Source of the DNA: Syntrophus sp. PtaU1.Bin005
GTDB taxonomy: Bacteria; Desulfobacterota; Syntrophia; Syntrophales; Syntrophaceae
DNA length: 54,368 nt
Assembly: GCA_002067745.1 (NCBI GenBank)
Contig: MVRU01000010.1
Coordinates: 1-54,368 of the forward strand
Direction: 5' to 3'
The notes beneath the pieces are model-generated. The model had not been told where the DNA came from and did not search any database. It saw only the letters and a program-made list of their open reading frames with translations. This document shows positions 1 through 9,637 of the stretch, one piece after another; positions within the stretch are counted from its first letter, which is position 1; every line of letters begins with the position of its first letter. The position numbers were made by a program, and so were the translations under genes.

Positions 1-1
1 G

Positions 2-316
2 GGATCCATGAAGATGTTCCTGACGGATGGATTGGTCTCATGCATGGTGCAGAACATGCTGAGCATCTCCGATGAGGAGGTATCGGATTCCATGAGAGAG
101 GACTGCGCCCGGGAAGCGACCAACATGGTCTGCGGGAATCTGCTGCGCAACTATGACAGCAGCAATGTGTTCAGCCTTTCCATTCCGACCTGTCAAAAAA
201 ATAATCAGGGCGATCTGATGCCTGCCTGTTCGGAGCCCCAGGCCGATCTGTGGCAGGCGGTCTTTGATTCAGACGGAGAAACACTGGGCGTTCTGCTGCA
301 GATGCAGCGCTCTTGA
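2..316 (+). CDS. CheX-like chemotaxis phosphatase, 5' part outside window
   Basis: C-terminal part of a CheX/CheC-type phosphatase-domain protein, a family that removes phosphate from CheY-P. The reading frame is open from the first bases of the window, so the start lies upstream; the Met at base 8 is probably internal. The visible 104 residues carry the family ExxN active-site motif (E-A-T-N, about residues 37-40 counted from the Met at base 8) on a helix, followed by the typical beta-strand segment. A complete CheX is about 150 residues, so roughly 50 are missing. It lies directly before the cheD-like gene with a 19-base gap. A second CheX occurs at 4652-5122. The family call rests mainly on the ExxN helix and the context. 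Confidence 0.6.
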   Translation, partial: GSMKMFLTDGLVSCMVQNMLSISDEEVSDSMREDCAREATNMVCGNLLRNYDSSNVFSLSIPTCQKNNQGDLMPACSEPQADLWQAVFDSDGETLGVLLQMQRS

Positions 317-335
317 CCGGGGGAAAGCGGTTTTA

Positions 336-1885
<1,550 letters not shown>

Positions 1886-1887
1886 AC

Positions 1888-4107
1888 ATGAATATTGAAA
1901 CACTGCTGAAGTCGATTGATCTTATCGCGTCGGATTTTCTATTCCTTGATTCTCAGGATATGAATATTCCAACAGCGGGAAAATTTCTCAACAGCCTGGA
2001 GGGTCTGACCGGGGAGGCGGCGGAGTTGGGGATTGTGCCTGTCCTGGATGTGGCCAAGGGCATGAATGTCATTCTTGAATGCGTTATCCTGGATTCGCTC
2101 GCAGACAAGGGGAAGGCGATTTCAACCTTTGAACGGGGAATAGCCCTTTTGCAGGAGATAGCGGACGAATACAAAAAAACAGGAGGCTATACAAAAGAAT
2201 ACGAAAGTTATCTCAACCAGGCAGGTGCTGTCACCGGGAGGGCGATTGAAGCACAGGCCGCTGCACCGGGCGCAGAAACTCCGTCGGCAGATCCACCTCA
2301 GGAGGAGAAGAAACCTGACGCCGAGGCATCGGGACAGCAGTTTTTGATTCAGGATGAGTCCCTGCTCCGTGATTTCATCTCGGAAGGAACGGAGTACATA
2401 GAAGAAATTGAAGTCAACATCTTGAATCTGGAAAACAATCCGGAAGACAAGGACTACATCAACGCAATATTCCGCCCCTTTCATTCCATCAAGGGGGTGG
2501 CAAGTTTTTTGAATCTCGAAAAAATCCGGGGGCTGTCGCATAACCTGGAGAGCCTCCTGGACAAGGCAAGAAACGGGGAACTCAGCGTGACGCCTCAACT
2601 GATCGATGTCGTCCTTGCCGGAGCCGATGCCCTCAAAGGCATGATTTCCAGCTTGAAAGAGGCCCTGGAGGGCAGGAACGACAACCCCCTGGATGTCGAT
2701 TTGTCCGATCTCGAAACGCGGATCCGGAATGTCGACAAAGGGATTGAACCGGAGCGCTCGGTTCAGAAACTGGGTGAAATTCTCATTGAGGAGGGGGCCA
2801 TTTCCGAAGAGGCCCTTGAGGAGGGGCTGAAGATCAAAGCCAGCAACCCCGACAAGAAGATCGGGGAAGCCCTGATTCAAAAGGGAACCGTCACGCCCAA
2901 GCAGGTATCGCAGGCATTGAGAAAGCAGGCGGAGCAGGCCTCCGAGTTGTCCACCATCAGGGTTGACACCCGAAAACTCGATGATCTCATTGATATGGTC
3001 GGAGAGCTTGTCATTACGCAGACGATGGTCCAGCAGGACATCAGCAATCAGGAAAACGGCAATAAAAACCTCACCCGGAATATCGCCCAACTCTTCCGTA
3101 TTGCTTCCGGCCTTCAGAAAGTATCCACAAGCCTCCGGATGATTCCGATTAAACAGACGTTTCAGCGGATGGCGCGCCTGGCCCGGGATGTCTCAAAGAA
3201 TGTCGGGAAAAATGTCGTGGTCGAGATGGAAGGTGAAGATACGGAACTGGACCGGAACATGGTCGATGAAATTTATAATCCCCTGGTTCACATGATCCGT
3301 AACTCCGTCGATCACGGTCTGGAGACATCCGAAGAGAGGCTTCAATGCGGAAAGCCCGAAAAGGGGCTGATTCAGCTGAAGGCCTATCATCGGGGCGGGA
3401 ACTTTGTCGTTGAAATATCCGATGATGGACGGGGTTTGAACAGGGATAAACTCTTGAAAAAGGCCCTGGCGAATCACGTGGTCAATAATGTTGAGGGCCT
3501 TACAGACCAGGAAATATACCGGCTGATCTTCCTGCCCGGGTTCTCAACGGCGGAGAAAGTTACGGATGTGTCCGGCCGTGGTGTCGGCATGGATGTTGTA
3601 AGACAGGCCGTTGAAAAGCTGCGGGGCAAAATTGAAATCGAAAGCACGCCGGGAAAAGGCACGACCTTCATTGCGCGATTTCCCCTGACCATGGCCATCA
3701 TCGACGGAATGATCGTCAAGGTCGGCAAGGAACGATTCATCCTGCCTACGACAGCGATCCGCCAGGCCCTCAGACCGACCCGGGAAGCCTATAATCACAT
3801 CATGGGGCAGGGGGAAACGGTCAATGTGATGGGGCAGCTCATGCCGCTGGTCCGAGTATACGATCTCTTCAACATAGAGCCGGAGAAGGTCAATCCCTGG
3901 GATGCCATCCTGATCGTGGTCGAAGGGGCCACGAGTTCAAAATGCCTTCTGGTGGATCAGATTATCGGCAAGGCGGAAGTCGTCATTAAAAGTCTCGGGG
4001 ACGGATTGAAGGATATCGATGGAATTTCCGGAGGGGCCATTATGGGGGACGGCCAGATCGGGTTAATCATCGATCCGGAAGGATTGTTCGAGCTCAGTGA
4101 ACGCTGA
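1888..4107 (+). CDS. cheA: Chemotaxis histidine kinase CheA with unusual N-terminal region
   Basis: CheA autophosphorylates in response to receptors and passes phosphate to CheY and CheB. This 739-residue protein starts with about 115 residues of helical sequence resembling an HPt fold but lacking the H-S-x-K-G motif, then an Ala/Pro/Glu-rich linker. A genuine HPt domain follows (about 155-260; phospho-His199 in F-H-S-I-K-G). Residues about 290-348 hold two related helical units (K-L-G-E-I-L-I-E-E-G and K-I-G-E-A-L-I-Q-K-G), like MshEN-type repeats, where the CheY-binding P2 domain is often found. Then come the dimerisation helices (about 355-420), the ATPase domain (N-box M-I-R-N-S-V-D-H-G, G-box D-D-G-R-G, G-R-G-V-G-M) and a C-terminal CheW-like domain. 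The 2-base gap to cheB indicates cotranscription. Confidence 0.96.
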   Translation: MNIETLLKSIDLIASDFLFLDSQDMNIPTAGKFLNSLEGLTGEAAELGIVPVLDVAKGMNVILECVILDSLADKGKAISTFERGIALLQEIADEYKKTGGYTKEYESYLNQAGAVTGRAIEAQAAAPGAETPSADPPQEEKKPDAEASGQQFLIQDESLLRDFISEGTEYIEEIEVNILNLENNPEDKDYINAIFRPFHSIKGVASFLNLEKIRGLSHNLESLLDKARNGELSVTPQLIDVVLAGADALKGMISSLKEALEGRNDNPLDVDLSDLETRIRNVDKGIEPERSVQKLGEILIEEGAISEEALEEGLKIKASNPDKKIGEALIQKGTVTPKQVSQALRKQAEQASELSTIRVDTRKLDDLIDMVGELVITQTMVQQDISNQENGNKNLTRNIAQLFRIASGLQKVSTSLRMIPIKQTFQRMARLARDVSKNVGKNVVVEMEGEDTELDRNMVDEIYNPLVHMIRNSVDHGLETSEERLQCGKPEKGLIQLKAYHRGGNFVVEISDDGRGLNRDKLLKKALANHVVNNVEGLTDQEIYRLIFLPGFSTAEKVTDVSGRGVGMDVVRQAVEKLRGKIEIESTPGKGTTFIARFPLTMAIIDGMIVKVGKERFILPTTAIRQALRPTREAYNHIMGQGETVNVMGQLMPLVRVYDLFNIEPEKVNPWDAILIVVEGATSSKCLLVDQIIGKAEVVIKSLGDGLKDIDGISGGAIMGDGQIGLIIDPEGLFELSER

Positions 4108-4190
4108 GAAGTCGAAAAAAGAAGGAGGTGTTCCGCGATAACAATTTTTTCGCCGTCGCGGAAATATAAATAACGTCAAGACCGGAGGAC

Positions 4191-4574
4191 ATGATGGACA
4201 AAAACATCAAGATATTAATCGTTGACGATTTTACGACGATGAGAAAAGTCATCAGGAATCTTTTGAAATCCGTAGGGTATGAAAACATCATCGAGGCGGA
4301 AGATGGAGCCATTGCCCTGAGAACTCTCAAAAACAACGAGGTCGATTTCATTATCTCAGACTGGAACATGCCCAACATGAGCGGCCTGGAGCTGTTGAAG
4401 GCGGTCCGGGCGGACAGCGAACTCAGCAAAACGCCTTTCCTGATGGTTACAGCCGAAGCGCTTCAGGACAATGTGATCGCCGCCGTCAAGGCCGGGGTGA
4501 GCAATTACATCGTGAAGCCCTTTACCGCCGAGGTTCTCAACACGAAGATCGAAAAAATACTGGAGACTCTCTAG
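4191..4574 (+). CDS. cheY: Chemotaxis response regulator CheY
   Basis: Single-domain receiver of 127 residues that, when phosphorylated by CheA, binds the flagellar switch. The key residues fall at the same positions as in enterobacterial CheY: Asp12, Asp13, phospho-acceptor Asp57 (in S-D-W-N-M-P-N), Thr87 and Lys109 (in V-K-P-F-T). This close match argues for a motor-binding CheY rather than an unrelated receiver. An alternative Met sits one codon later; the GGAGG site at 4184-4188 serves both. The 83-base spacer after cheA contains another strong purine-rich ribosome-site-like stretch (near 4122-4131) with no obvious reading frame behind it. Confidence 0.96.
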   Translation: MMDKNIKILIVDDFTTMRKVIRNLLKSVGYENIIEAEDGAIALRTLKNNEVDFIISDWNMPNMSGLELLKAVRADSELSKTPFLMVTAEALQDNVIAAVKAGVSNYIVKPFTAEVLNTKIEKILETL

Positions 4575-4651
4575 GGGGAGATGACCCTGAGCTTATAGAG
4601 TCGATACGGTCGTTGCGCTGTACATCTTGAAGAAAAAAAGGGGATACCTTA

Positions 4652-5122
4652 ATGGACGTTCGATTTATCAATGCCTTTTTAGATGCGACGGAGAATGTCT
4701 TGAAGACGATGGCATTTGTGGAACCGAAGCCGGGAAAGCCTTATCTGAAGAAGGACAATGTGGCAAAAGGAGATATTTCCGGCATCATCGGGTTGACCGG
4801 TGATCTTAAAGGATCACTGGGTTTGAGCTTCAGCGAAGGCTGCATTGTCAAGATAGTCTCCAACATGCTTGGGGAATCCATGTCGGGGATAGACAATGAC
4901 GTCAAGGATGCCGTCGGAGAGATTACCAATATGATCTCCGGAGTTGCCAGGAAGAAACTGGAGGCGGACGGGTTGAATATTACGGCGGCCATTCCAACGG
5001 TCGTGGCCGGCAAGAGCCACTCCATCGTCCATGTCCTGGGGGGGCCGAGCATCATCATTCCTTTTGAAATTGAAGAGGGGCCCTTCGTCGTGGATTTTTG
5101 TCTTGACAACGCTCCGTCGTAG
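4652..5122 (+). CDS. cheX: CheX chemotaxis phosphatase
   Basis: CheX-family CheY-P phosphatase of 156 residues, full length for the family. The active-site pair is visible as Glu90 and Asn93 in G-E-I-T-N-M-I-S-G, on the characteristic helix. The preceding segment (G-S-L-G-L-S-F) and the C-terminal strands (I-I-I-P-F-E-I) fit the fold. Family members work as dimers and replace CheZ in bacteria that lack it; I see no cheZ in the window. It is the last plus-strand gene of the chemotaxis run and is followed by a GC-rich hairpin before the convergent motB. It differs clearly in sequence from the CheX-like protein at the left edge. Confidence 0.92.
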   Translation: MDVRFINAFLDATENVLKTMAFVEPKPGKPYLKKDNVAKGDISGIIGLTGDLKGSLGLSFSEGCIVKIVSNMLGESMSGIDNDVKDAVGEITNMISGVARKKLEADGLNITAAIPTVVAGKSHSIVHVLGGPSIIIPFEIEEGPFVVDFCLDNAPS

Positions 5123-5158
5123 AGCCTTCGTCCTTATCGAAGAAGGTCCTTTGTGGAT

Positions 5159-5177
5159 AGCCGCGCGCGGCGCGGCT
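5159..5177. terminator. GC-rich hairpin between convergent cheX and motB
   Basis: A perfect 8-bp stem (AGCCGCGC / GCGCGGCT) with a GCG loop lies 37 bases after the cheX stop and 118 bases after the motB stop on the other strand. The T-tract is weak on the plus side (GACTTTCCC), so termination is plausible but not certain. Its position between two convergent transcripts supports a two-way terminator. Confidence 0.45.
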
Positions 5178-5294
5178 GACTTTCCCGGAAATGTGCTGAA
5201 CGCCCCTTCAATGCCCTGCACGGGGTCTTCTTCGCGCCGGCATAGGCCGGCCGCCCACCGTTGAGCCGCAACCTTCTTCAGTCTGCGGCATTCT

Positions 5295-6059
5295 TTATTT
5301 CGGCTGAATGACAATGATGCTGATCCGCCGGTTCCGTGGGTCCATGGGATTCAGGGGAATGTATGGCTCCTGATCGGCGTAACCGACCACTTTGGCAATC
5401 CGGCCCGGATCAATGGAGTTTTTTTCCAGCTCCCTTCGGGCAGCGGAGGCTCTCGATGTTGAGAGCTCCCAGTTTGTTGTCTGCGCACTCTGGAAGGGGG
5501 CCGCGTCGGTGTGGCCTTCGATGATAATCCTGTTGGAGCCCTCCTTGATGTTGTCTGAAACGATTTTCAGGATTTCCTTCGCCTTGGCCGTAGGCTCTGA
5601 ACTGCCGAGGGGGAACATCAAACTGCCTTCTTTGTCGACGATCTGAATTTTTAATCCGCCATCGACGATGTTGATAATGACCTGGTCCCGGATGGACTGC
5701 AGATTGATGTCGATGGCGCTTTTCAAACGCTGCTGCAGATCCTTCGGCGATATTCTGTCCTTGATGTTTTTGTAGTCCTGAACGGAATTGGCTCCCCCGC
5801 CCGCCTTGTCCAGAATCTGCGAAGACCCGGTCATAAAGGAAGAACCGGTTTCCTTCATGACGGAGAAGGATTTGAAATACTCCGCAACGGCGATCCTTTT
5901 TTCAGGGGACACCATGGAGAGTAGCCACAGCAGGAGAAAAAAGGCCATCATCGCCGTGACAAAATCGGCATAGGCGACCTTCCAGGATCCGCCGTGATGC
6001 CCCTCGTTGTGGCGTTTCTTTCTCTTCCGGATGATGATAACCTGCTGTTCGTCCATCAT
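5295..6059 (-). CDS. motB: Flagellar stator protein MotB (OmpA-type peptidoglycan-binding)
   Basis: MotB anchors the proton-driven stator to peptidoglycan and forms the ion channel with MotA. The 254-residue protein has a basic cytoplasmic tail, one transmembrane helix in which Asp32 (Y-A-D-F-V-T-A-M-M-A-F-F) is the proton-binding residue at the same number as in E. coli, a plug/linker region, and a C-terminal OmpA-like domain (I-I-I-E-G-H-T-D and R-R-I-S-I-I-V near the end). The ATG at 6059 was chosen because it has an AAGGGA ribosome site overlapping the end of motA; a frame extending to 6149 would run deep into motA. It is translated just after motA (4-base gap). Confidence 0.95.
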   Translation of the reverse strand: MMDEQQVIIIRKRKKRHNEGHHGGSWKVAYADFVTAMMAFFLLLWLLSMVSPEKRIAVAEYFKSFSVMKETGSSFMTGSSQILDKAGGGANSVQDYKNIKDRISPKDLQQRLKSAIDINLQSIRDQVIINIVDGGLKIQIVDKEGSLMFPLGSSEPTAKAKEILKIVSDNIKEGSNRIIIEGHTDAAPFQSAQTTNWELSTSRASAARRELEKNSIDPGRIAKVVGYADQEPYIPLNPMDPRNRRISIIVIQPK

Positions 6060-6063
6060 GGGA

Positions 6064-6921
6064 TCATCCCTTATGCTGCCGCAGGGCTTCTTCGATTTCT
6101 GCAAAGGTTGGACGGTCTCCGGCGGGAATGACGCGACGTCCGAATTCAACGGCCACTTTGGGGGCGGAACCGCCGATGAAGGCCAGCAATGCTACCTTTA
6201 AGACCGTTAAATAGAGGATGTTTTCGCCGGCGCTGTGCTCCATGTTCTTGCCCATGGGGCCCACAAAGCCGTAGCACATGAGCACGCCAAGGAACGTACC
6301 GACCAGGGCGGCACCAATGCATTTCCCCAGAACTTCCGGTGGTTCGCTGATCTTGCCCATTGTTAAAACAACACCGAGAACCGCCGCGACGATGCCGAGT
6401 CCGGGAAGTGCATCCGCAACAAAATTGACACTCTTAGCGGGCTGCATCATCTCCTCATAGTGTATGTCCAGTTCATGATCGATCAGCGCATCCAGTTCAT
6501 GAGGGGCAATGGTGGTCGTCATGACGGTCCGGAGGGTATCGGCGATCAGGTCGACAGCGTGTTTGTTTTTCAGTATCGATGGATATTGGGAAAAAAGGCT
6601 GCTTTCACCGGGGTTGTCCACATCGGATTCAATCGACACAAGACCCTGCTGACGGATTTTATAGAAGATGCCGTTGAGCAGCAACAAGGCCTCGGTATAA
6701 TCCTTCTTGTCGAATGTTCTGCCCTTGAAGATATGAGCCACTGACTTGAAAACTGCTTTGACGACCTTTGAGGGGGAGCTGATCAGAAGAGCTCCTGTTG
6801 CCGCGCCGAAGATGATCAGCATTTCAGCCGGCTGGATCAAAACGGCAAGATTGCCGTGCTCGAGGAGATAGCCACCAATAACAGCTATTAACACAACGGC
6901 AATGCCTATACCTGCGATCAT
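6064..6921 (-). CDS. motA: Flagellar stator protein MotA
   Basis: MotA forms the pentameric ring around MotB that drives flagellar rotation. The 285-residue protein shows four hydrophobic segments: two at the N-terminus (starting I-A-G-I-G-I-A-V-V-L) and two flanking the A-D-A-L-P-G-L-G-I-V-A-A-V-L-G-V stretch that contains the conserved Pro. A long cytoplasmic loop lies between them. It is the first gene of a motA-motB pair, with a PilZ-domain gene 10 bases upstream on the same strand. That arrangement suggests control of the stator by cyclic di-GMP (inference). Confidence 0.95.
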   Translation of the reverse strand: MIAGIGIAVVLIAVIGGYLLEHGNLAVLIQPAEMLIIFGAATGALLISSPSKVVKAVFKSVAHIFKGRTFDKKDYTEALLLLNGIFYKIRQQGLVSIESDVDNPGESSLFSQYPSILKNKHAVDLIADTLRTVMTTTIAPHELDALIDHELDIHYEEMMQPAKSVNFVADALPGLGIVAAVLGVVLTMGKISEPPEVLGKCIGAALVGTFLGVLMCYGFVGPMGKNMEHSAGENILYLTVLKVALLAFIGGSAPKVAVEFGRRVIPAGDRPTFAEIEEALRQHKG

Positions 6922-6931
6922 CGAAAATACG

Positions 6932-7465
6932 TCATCTCCCCCGCTTTTCCCGAAGGATTTCCCTTTCCCGTTCGAAAACGAATTTTACAATTTCATCTCT
7001 TACCATGTCGTCCATCTTGACGAATGAAAGGGACATCTGGTATCCCTCAGGCCGCTCATCAAGGGCGATGATTCTGCCGTAAAGACGAAGCGCCCGGTGC
7101 TTCTGCGGCGAAAGAAAGGTCTTTATTTCAAGCATGTCCCCTTGAGCGAATCTTTCCGAAGTTGTAAGGCGGATGCCGGCGCCGCTGATGTTGATCAACC
7201 GTGACGGGAGAGAAGAAAACCCCTCATTGCGCAAGGCAAGAAGATGAATGACCGAATCCAGCTTGGCATTCAGGATGTTCAAGCAGGCCTGAAGCGACTG
7301 ATCCTCAGTTTCCGGCAGACTGCAGCTTTCTACGATGATCGGGTCAAAAATTTCAGCTTGAACATAGTCCTGTTCTTCCAGGGGAACAAGACGATACGCA
7401 ATGGGAATATAGGCGTCAACACGCGAGAATTGCCTCTTGTTCAATTCATTGTTGTTCTTTTCCAT
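6932..7465 (-). CDS. PilZ-domain protein with an internal helical insertion
   Basis: Putative cyclic-di-GMP-binding protein of 177 residues. Both PilZ ligand motifs are present: RxxxR as R-Q-F-S-R (residues 11-15) and NxSxxG as N-I-S-G-A-G (92-97), followed by beta strands and a C-terminal charged helix. The two motifs are about 77 residues apart, instead of the usual 20-35. The spacer contains a helix rich in Leu/Ile (C-L-N-I-L-N-A-K-L-D-S-V-I-H-L-L), recalling the helical insertion of tetramer-forming PilZ proteins. I chose the ATG at 7465 over the in-frame TTG at 7474. It lies 10 bases before motA, so a role in tuning the stator is likely but not shown. Confidence 0.8.
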   Translation of the reverse strand: MEKNNNELNKRQFSRVDAYIPIAYRLVPLEEQDYVQAEIFDPIIVESCSLPETEDQSLQACLNILNAKLDSVIHLLALRNEGFSSLPSRLINISGAGIRLTTSERFAQGDMLEIKTFLSPQKHRALRLYGRIIALDERPEGYQMSLSFVKMDDMVRDEIVKFVFEREREILREKRGR

Positions 7466-7801
7466 GGGCAGCAACCTGGCAGGATATCGTTCCCTTGATC
7501 AAGGAACATCTAAAATGTGCAATTCCGGTGCCATGCGGCTATGATGAGCGGGATAGGTGATGATGAGCTGCCCCGTCCACATAAATGACGGCGACATCTG
7601 TCAGCGGGATCGGACGTCCCCGGAGCAGAAGGTCAGACGGACTTCGGTCGTCGGGGACAGGCATGCCTCAAAGAACCCCGTGAAATATCCAATGGATCCG
7701 ACGACGGCGGAGAGGATAAAACCACTATCATATTGACCTTTTTGCAGGAATAGCTTAATAAAGCCTCTCAACTTACAAAAATTATTTTAGGATAATGCTC
7801 T
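7466..7801. other. Intergenic region between pilZ-motAB and xerD
   Basis: No convincing gene in 336 bases between divergent units. It holds a 12-base perfect palindrome (CCTTGATCAAGG, 7494-7505) close to the pilZ start, and a 7-bp inverted repeat GTCCCCG / CGGGGAC (7616-7622 and 7652-7658) enclosing a smaller GAAG/CTTC stem. A possible promoter for xerD lies near its right end. The function of the dyads is unknown. Confidence 0.5.
7733..7761 (+). promoter_or_regulatory. Possible sigma-70 promoter for xerD
   Basis: TTGACC (7733-7738) is followed after 17 bases by TAATAA (7756-7761), 41 bases before the xerD start. The -35 is good and the -10 is poor, in an AT-rich stretch that stands out from its surroundings. 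Confidence 0.3.
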
Positions 7802-8701
7802 ATGCCCGGCATGAACTTTGAGCTTATAGATGAATATCTGAATTTTCTCGTCGTTGAAAAAGGCGCCTCGCACAATACGCTCGAAGCGTACAGCCGGGAC
7901 TTGAACCGTTACACCGGCCTGATCCAGGAACGAGGCATCAAGGAAATTCACGAAATCAGTCCAGATGATGTCATCTATTACCTGTCTGAATTAAAGCGGA
8001 GGGGCCTGTCGGCCAACTCCATGAACAGAAGCCTCGCGGCGCTGCGGGGTTTCTATAAATTTCTGCTGAGAGAGAAGAAAATCGAGCAGAATCCGGTCGC
8101 GGAGATTGAACTGGCCAAAGTATGGATGCGCCTTCCAGATACCCTGAGTCACGAGGAAATGGATCAATTGCTGTCACAGCCGGGAGTCCGAACGGACAGC
8201 GCCGTTCGGGACACCGCCATGCTGGAATTGATCTATGCCACGGGCCTCCGGGTTTCTGAACTGCTGTCATTGACGACCAACAGCATCAATTGGCAGGTGG
8301 GGTATCTCGTCGTCCAGGGAAAGGGAAGCAAGGAGCGCATCGTGCCAATCGGCCGGGCGGCTTATGAAAAGGTGAGGAATTACTTTAACGATGTCAGGCC
8401 GAAGTATATCCGGGGAACGCAGACGAACATTCTTTTTTTGAACAAGTCCGGGCAGGGGATGACCCGCCAGGGGTTCTGGAAACTGGTCCGAAAGTATGCC
8501 GTTCAGGCCGGGCTTCAGAAAAAAGTCCACCCCCACACCTTCCGGCATTCCTTCGCTTCCCATCTCCTTGAGGGGGGCGCGGATCTGCGATCGGTTCAAA
8601 TGATGCTGGGGCATGCGGATATATCGACAACGCAGATTTACACGCATGTCACGCGGGAGCATTTGAAGGACATTCACAAAAAATATCATCCGCGGGGTTA
8701 G
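7802..8701 (+). CDS. xerD: Tyrosine recombinase XerD/XerC
   Basis: Site-specific recombinase that, with its partner, resolves chromosome dimers at dif. The 299-residue length is typical. The N-terminal SAM-like DNA-binding domain (about 1-105) is followed by the catalytic domain with all the active residues: Arg150 (A-T-G-L-R-V-S-E-L), Lys174, His245 and Arg248 (H-T-F-R-H-S), His271 (L-G-H) and the nucleophile Tyr280. XerC and XerD are hard to tell apart by eye; the D assignment rests on overall similarity (for example the H-T-F-R-H-S-F-A-S-H-L-L-E-G-G-A-D-L-R box). There is no integron or phage context, so it is a housekeeping Xer protein. It is the first gene of the LPS/rpoN run. Confidence 0.9.
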   Translation: MPGMNFELIDEYLNFLVVEKGASHNTLEAYSRDLNRYTGLIQERGIKEIHEISPDDVIYYLSELKRRGLSANSMNRSLAALRGFYKFLLREKKIEQNPVAEIELAKVWMRLPDTLSHEEMDQLLSQPGVRTDSAVRDTAMLELIYATGLRVSELLSLTTNSINWQVGYLVVQGKGSKERIVPIGRAAYEKVRNYFNDVRPKYIRGTQTNILFLNKSGQGMTRQGFWKLVRKYAVQAGLQKKVHPHTFRHSFASHLLEGGADLRSVQMMLGHADISTTQIYTHVTREHLKDIHKKYHPRG

Positions 8702-8753
8702 CCGGCATGGAGCTGCTTCAGGCGACCCTATCGTGGATCCAAGGGGAGAGAAG

Positions 8754-9590
8754 ATGAGGACTGTAGCCGTCGGTAATCTTGCCGTCGGGGATGGGCAGCC
8801 GCTGGTGCTCATTGCCGGGCCCTGTGTCATTGAGCATGAGGAACTGACGAGGGCCATCGCCCTTTACCTGAAAAATCTCGCCCGTGAGATGGACATTCCC
8901 TTTATTTTCAAGGCGTCTTTTGACAAGGCGAACCGGACGTCATCAGCGGCCTATCGCGGCCCCGGTTTTGAACAGGGCATCGAAATTCTGAAAAACATCA
9001 AACATGACCTGAACATCCCCGTGCTCTCCGATGTCCATCGCCACGAGGAAATCGAGAAGGCCGCGGAAATATTGGATGTGATCCAAATTCCGGCTTTCCT
9101 GTGCCGCCAGACGGATCTTATCGTGGAAGTCGCCGAGCGGGCCCGGGTCGTGAACATCAAAAAGGGCCAGTTCCTGGCCCCCTGGGATGTCCGGAACATT
9201 CTCGAGAAGGTGCTGTCCCGCGGCAACGACAACATTCTCATCACCGAACGGGGGACCTGTTTCGGATACAACAATCTGGTCGTGGATTTTCGCTCGTTGC
9301 CCATCCTTCGCAGAGAAGGCTTCCCCGTCGTCTTTGATGCGACCCATAGCGTGCAGCTTCCCGGGGGGCAGGGAACCGCTTCAGGAGGACAACGGGAGAT
9401 GGTTCCCTACCTGGCGCGTGCCGCTGCAGCCGTGGGTATTGACGGACTTTTTCTGGAAGTCCACCCGGACCCGTCAAAGGCCTTGTGCGATGGCCCGAAT
9501 TCCCTCTACCTGGATACCCTTCCGGATCTGTTGAGAACGGTGAAGGCCATAGATGGCAGCGTCATGGCCCTGAAGTCCCAGAGACCGTGA
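8754..9590 (+). CDS. kdsA: 3-deoxy-8-phosphooctulonate (Kdo-8-P) synthase
   Basis: KdsA condenses phosphoenolpyruvate with arabinose 5-phosphate to give Kdo-8-phosphate for lipid A-core. The 278-residue TIM-barrel protein shows the family signatures F-K-A-S-F-D-K-A-N-R, Q-I-P-A-F-L-C-R-Q-T-D, K-K-G-Q-F-L-A-P-W-D and D-A-T-H-S-V-Q-L-P-G-G. The A-G-P-C-V-I-E segment has Cys where the metal-independent enterobacterial enzyme has Asn, so this should be the metal-dependent class, like that of Aquifex. The start at 8754 has a GGGGAGAG ribosome site; an upstream in-frame GTG (8733) lacks one. It is followed by kdsC in the same operon. Confidence 0.96.
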   Translation: MRTVAVGNLAVGDGQPLVLIAGPCVIEHEELTRAIALYLKNLAREMDIPFIFKASFDKANRTSSAAYRGPGFEQGIEILKNIKHDLNIPVLSDVHRHEEIEKAAEILDVIQIPAFLCRQTDLIVEVAERARVVNIKKGQFLAPWDVRNILEKVLSRGNDNILITERGTCFGYNNLVVDFRSLPILRREGFPVVFDATHSVQLPGGQGTASGGQREMVPYLARAAAAVGIDGLFLEVHPDPSKALCDGPNSLYLDTLPDLLRTVKAIDGSVMALKSQRP

Positions 9591-9637
9591 AATGAGGAGG
9601 AGTCGAAAGACAATCGAAAGGGGATAAACGTAAGATC

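Noticed and set aside
2122-3090. Long minus-strand frame (322 codons) opposite cheA
   Set aside because: It lies wholly within a clear CheA gene and has no recognisable domain; it arises from codon bias of the real strand.
7802-8701. Tyrosine recombinase as part of a mobile element
   Set aside because: Length, motifs and position at the head of the LPS/rpoN run fit a housekeeping Xer protein; there are no att repeats or phage genes.
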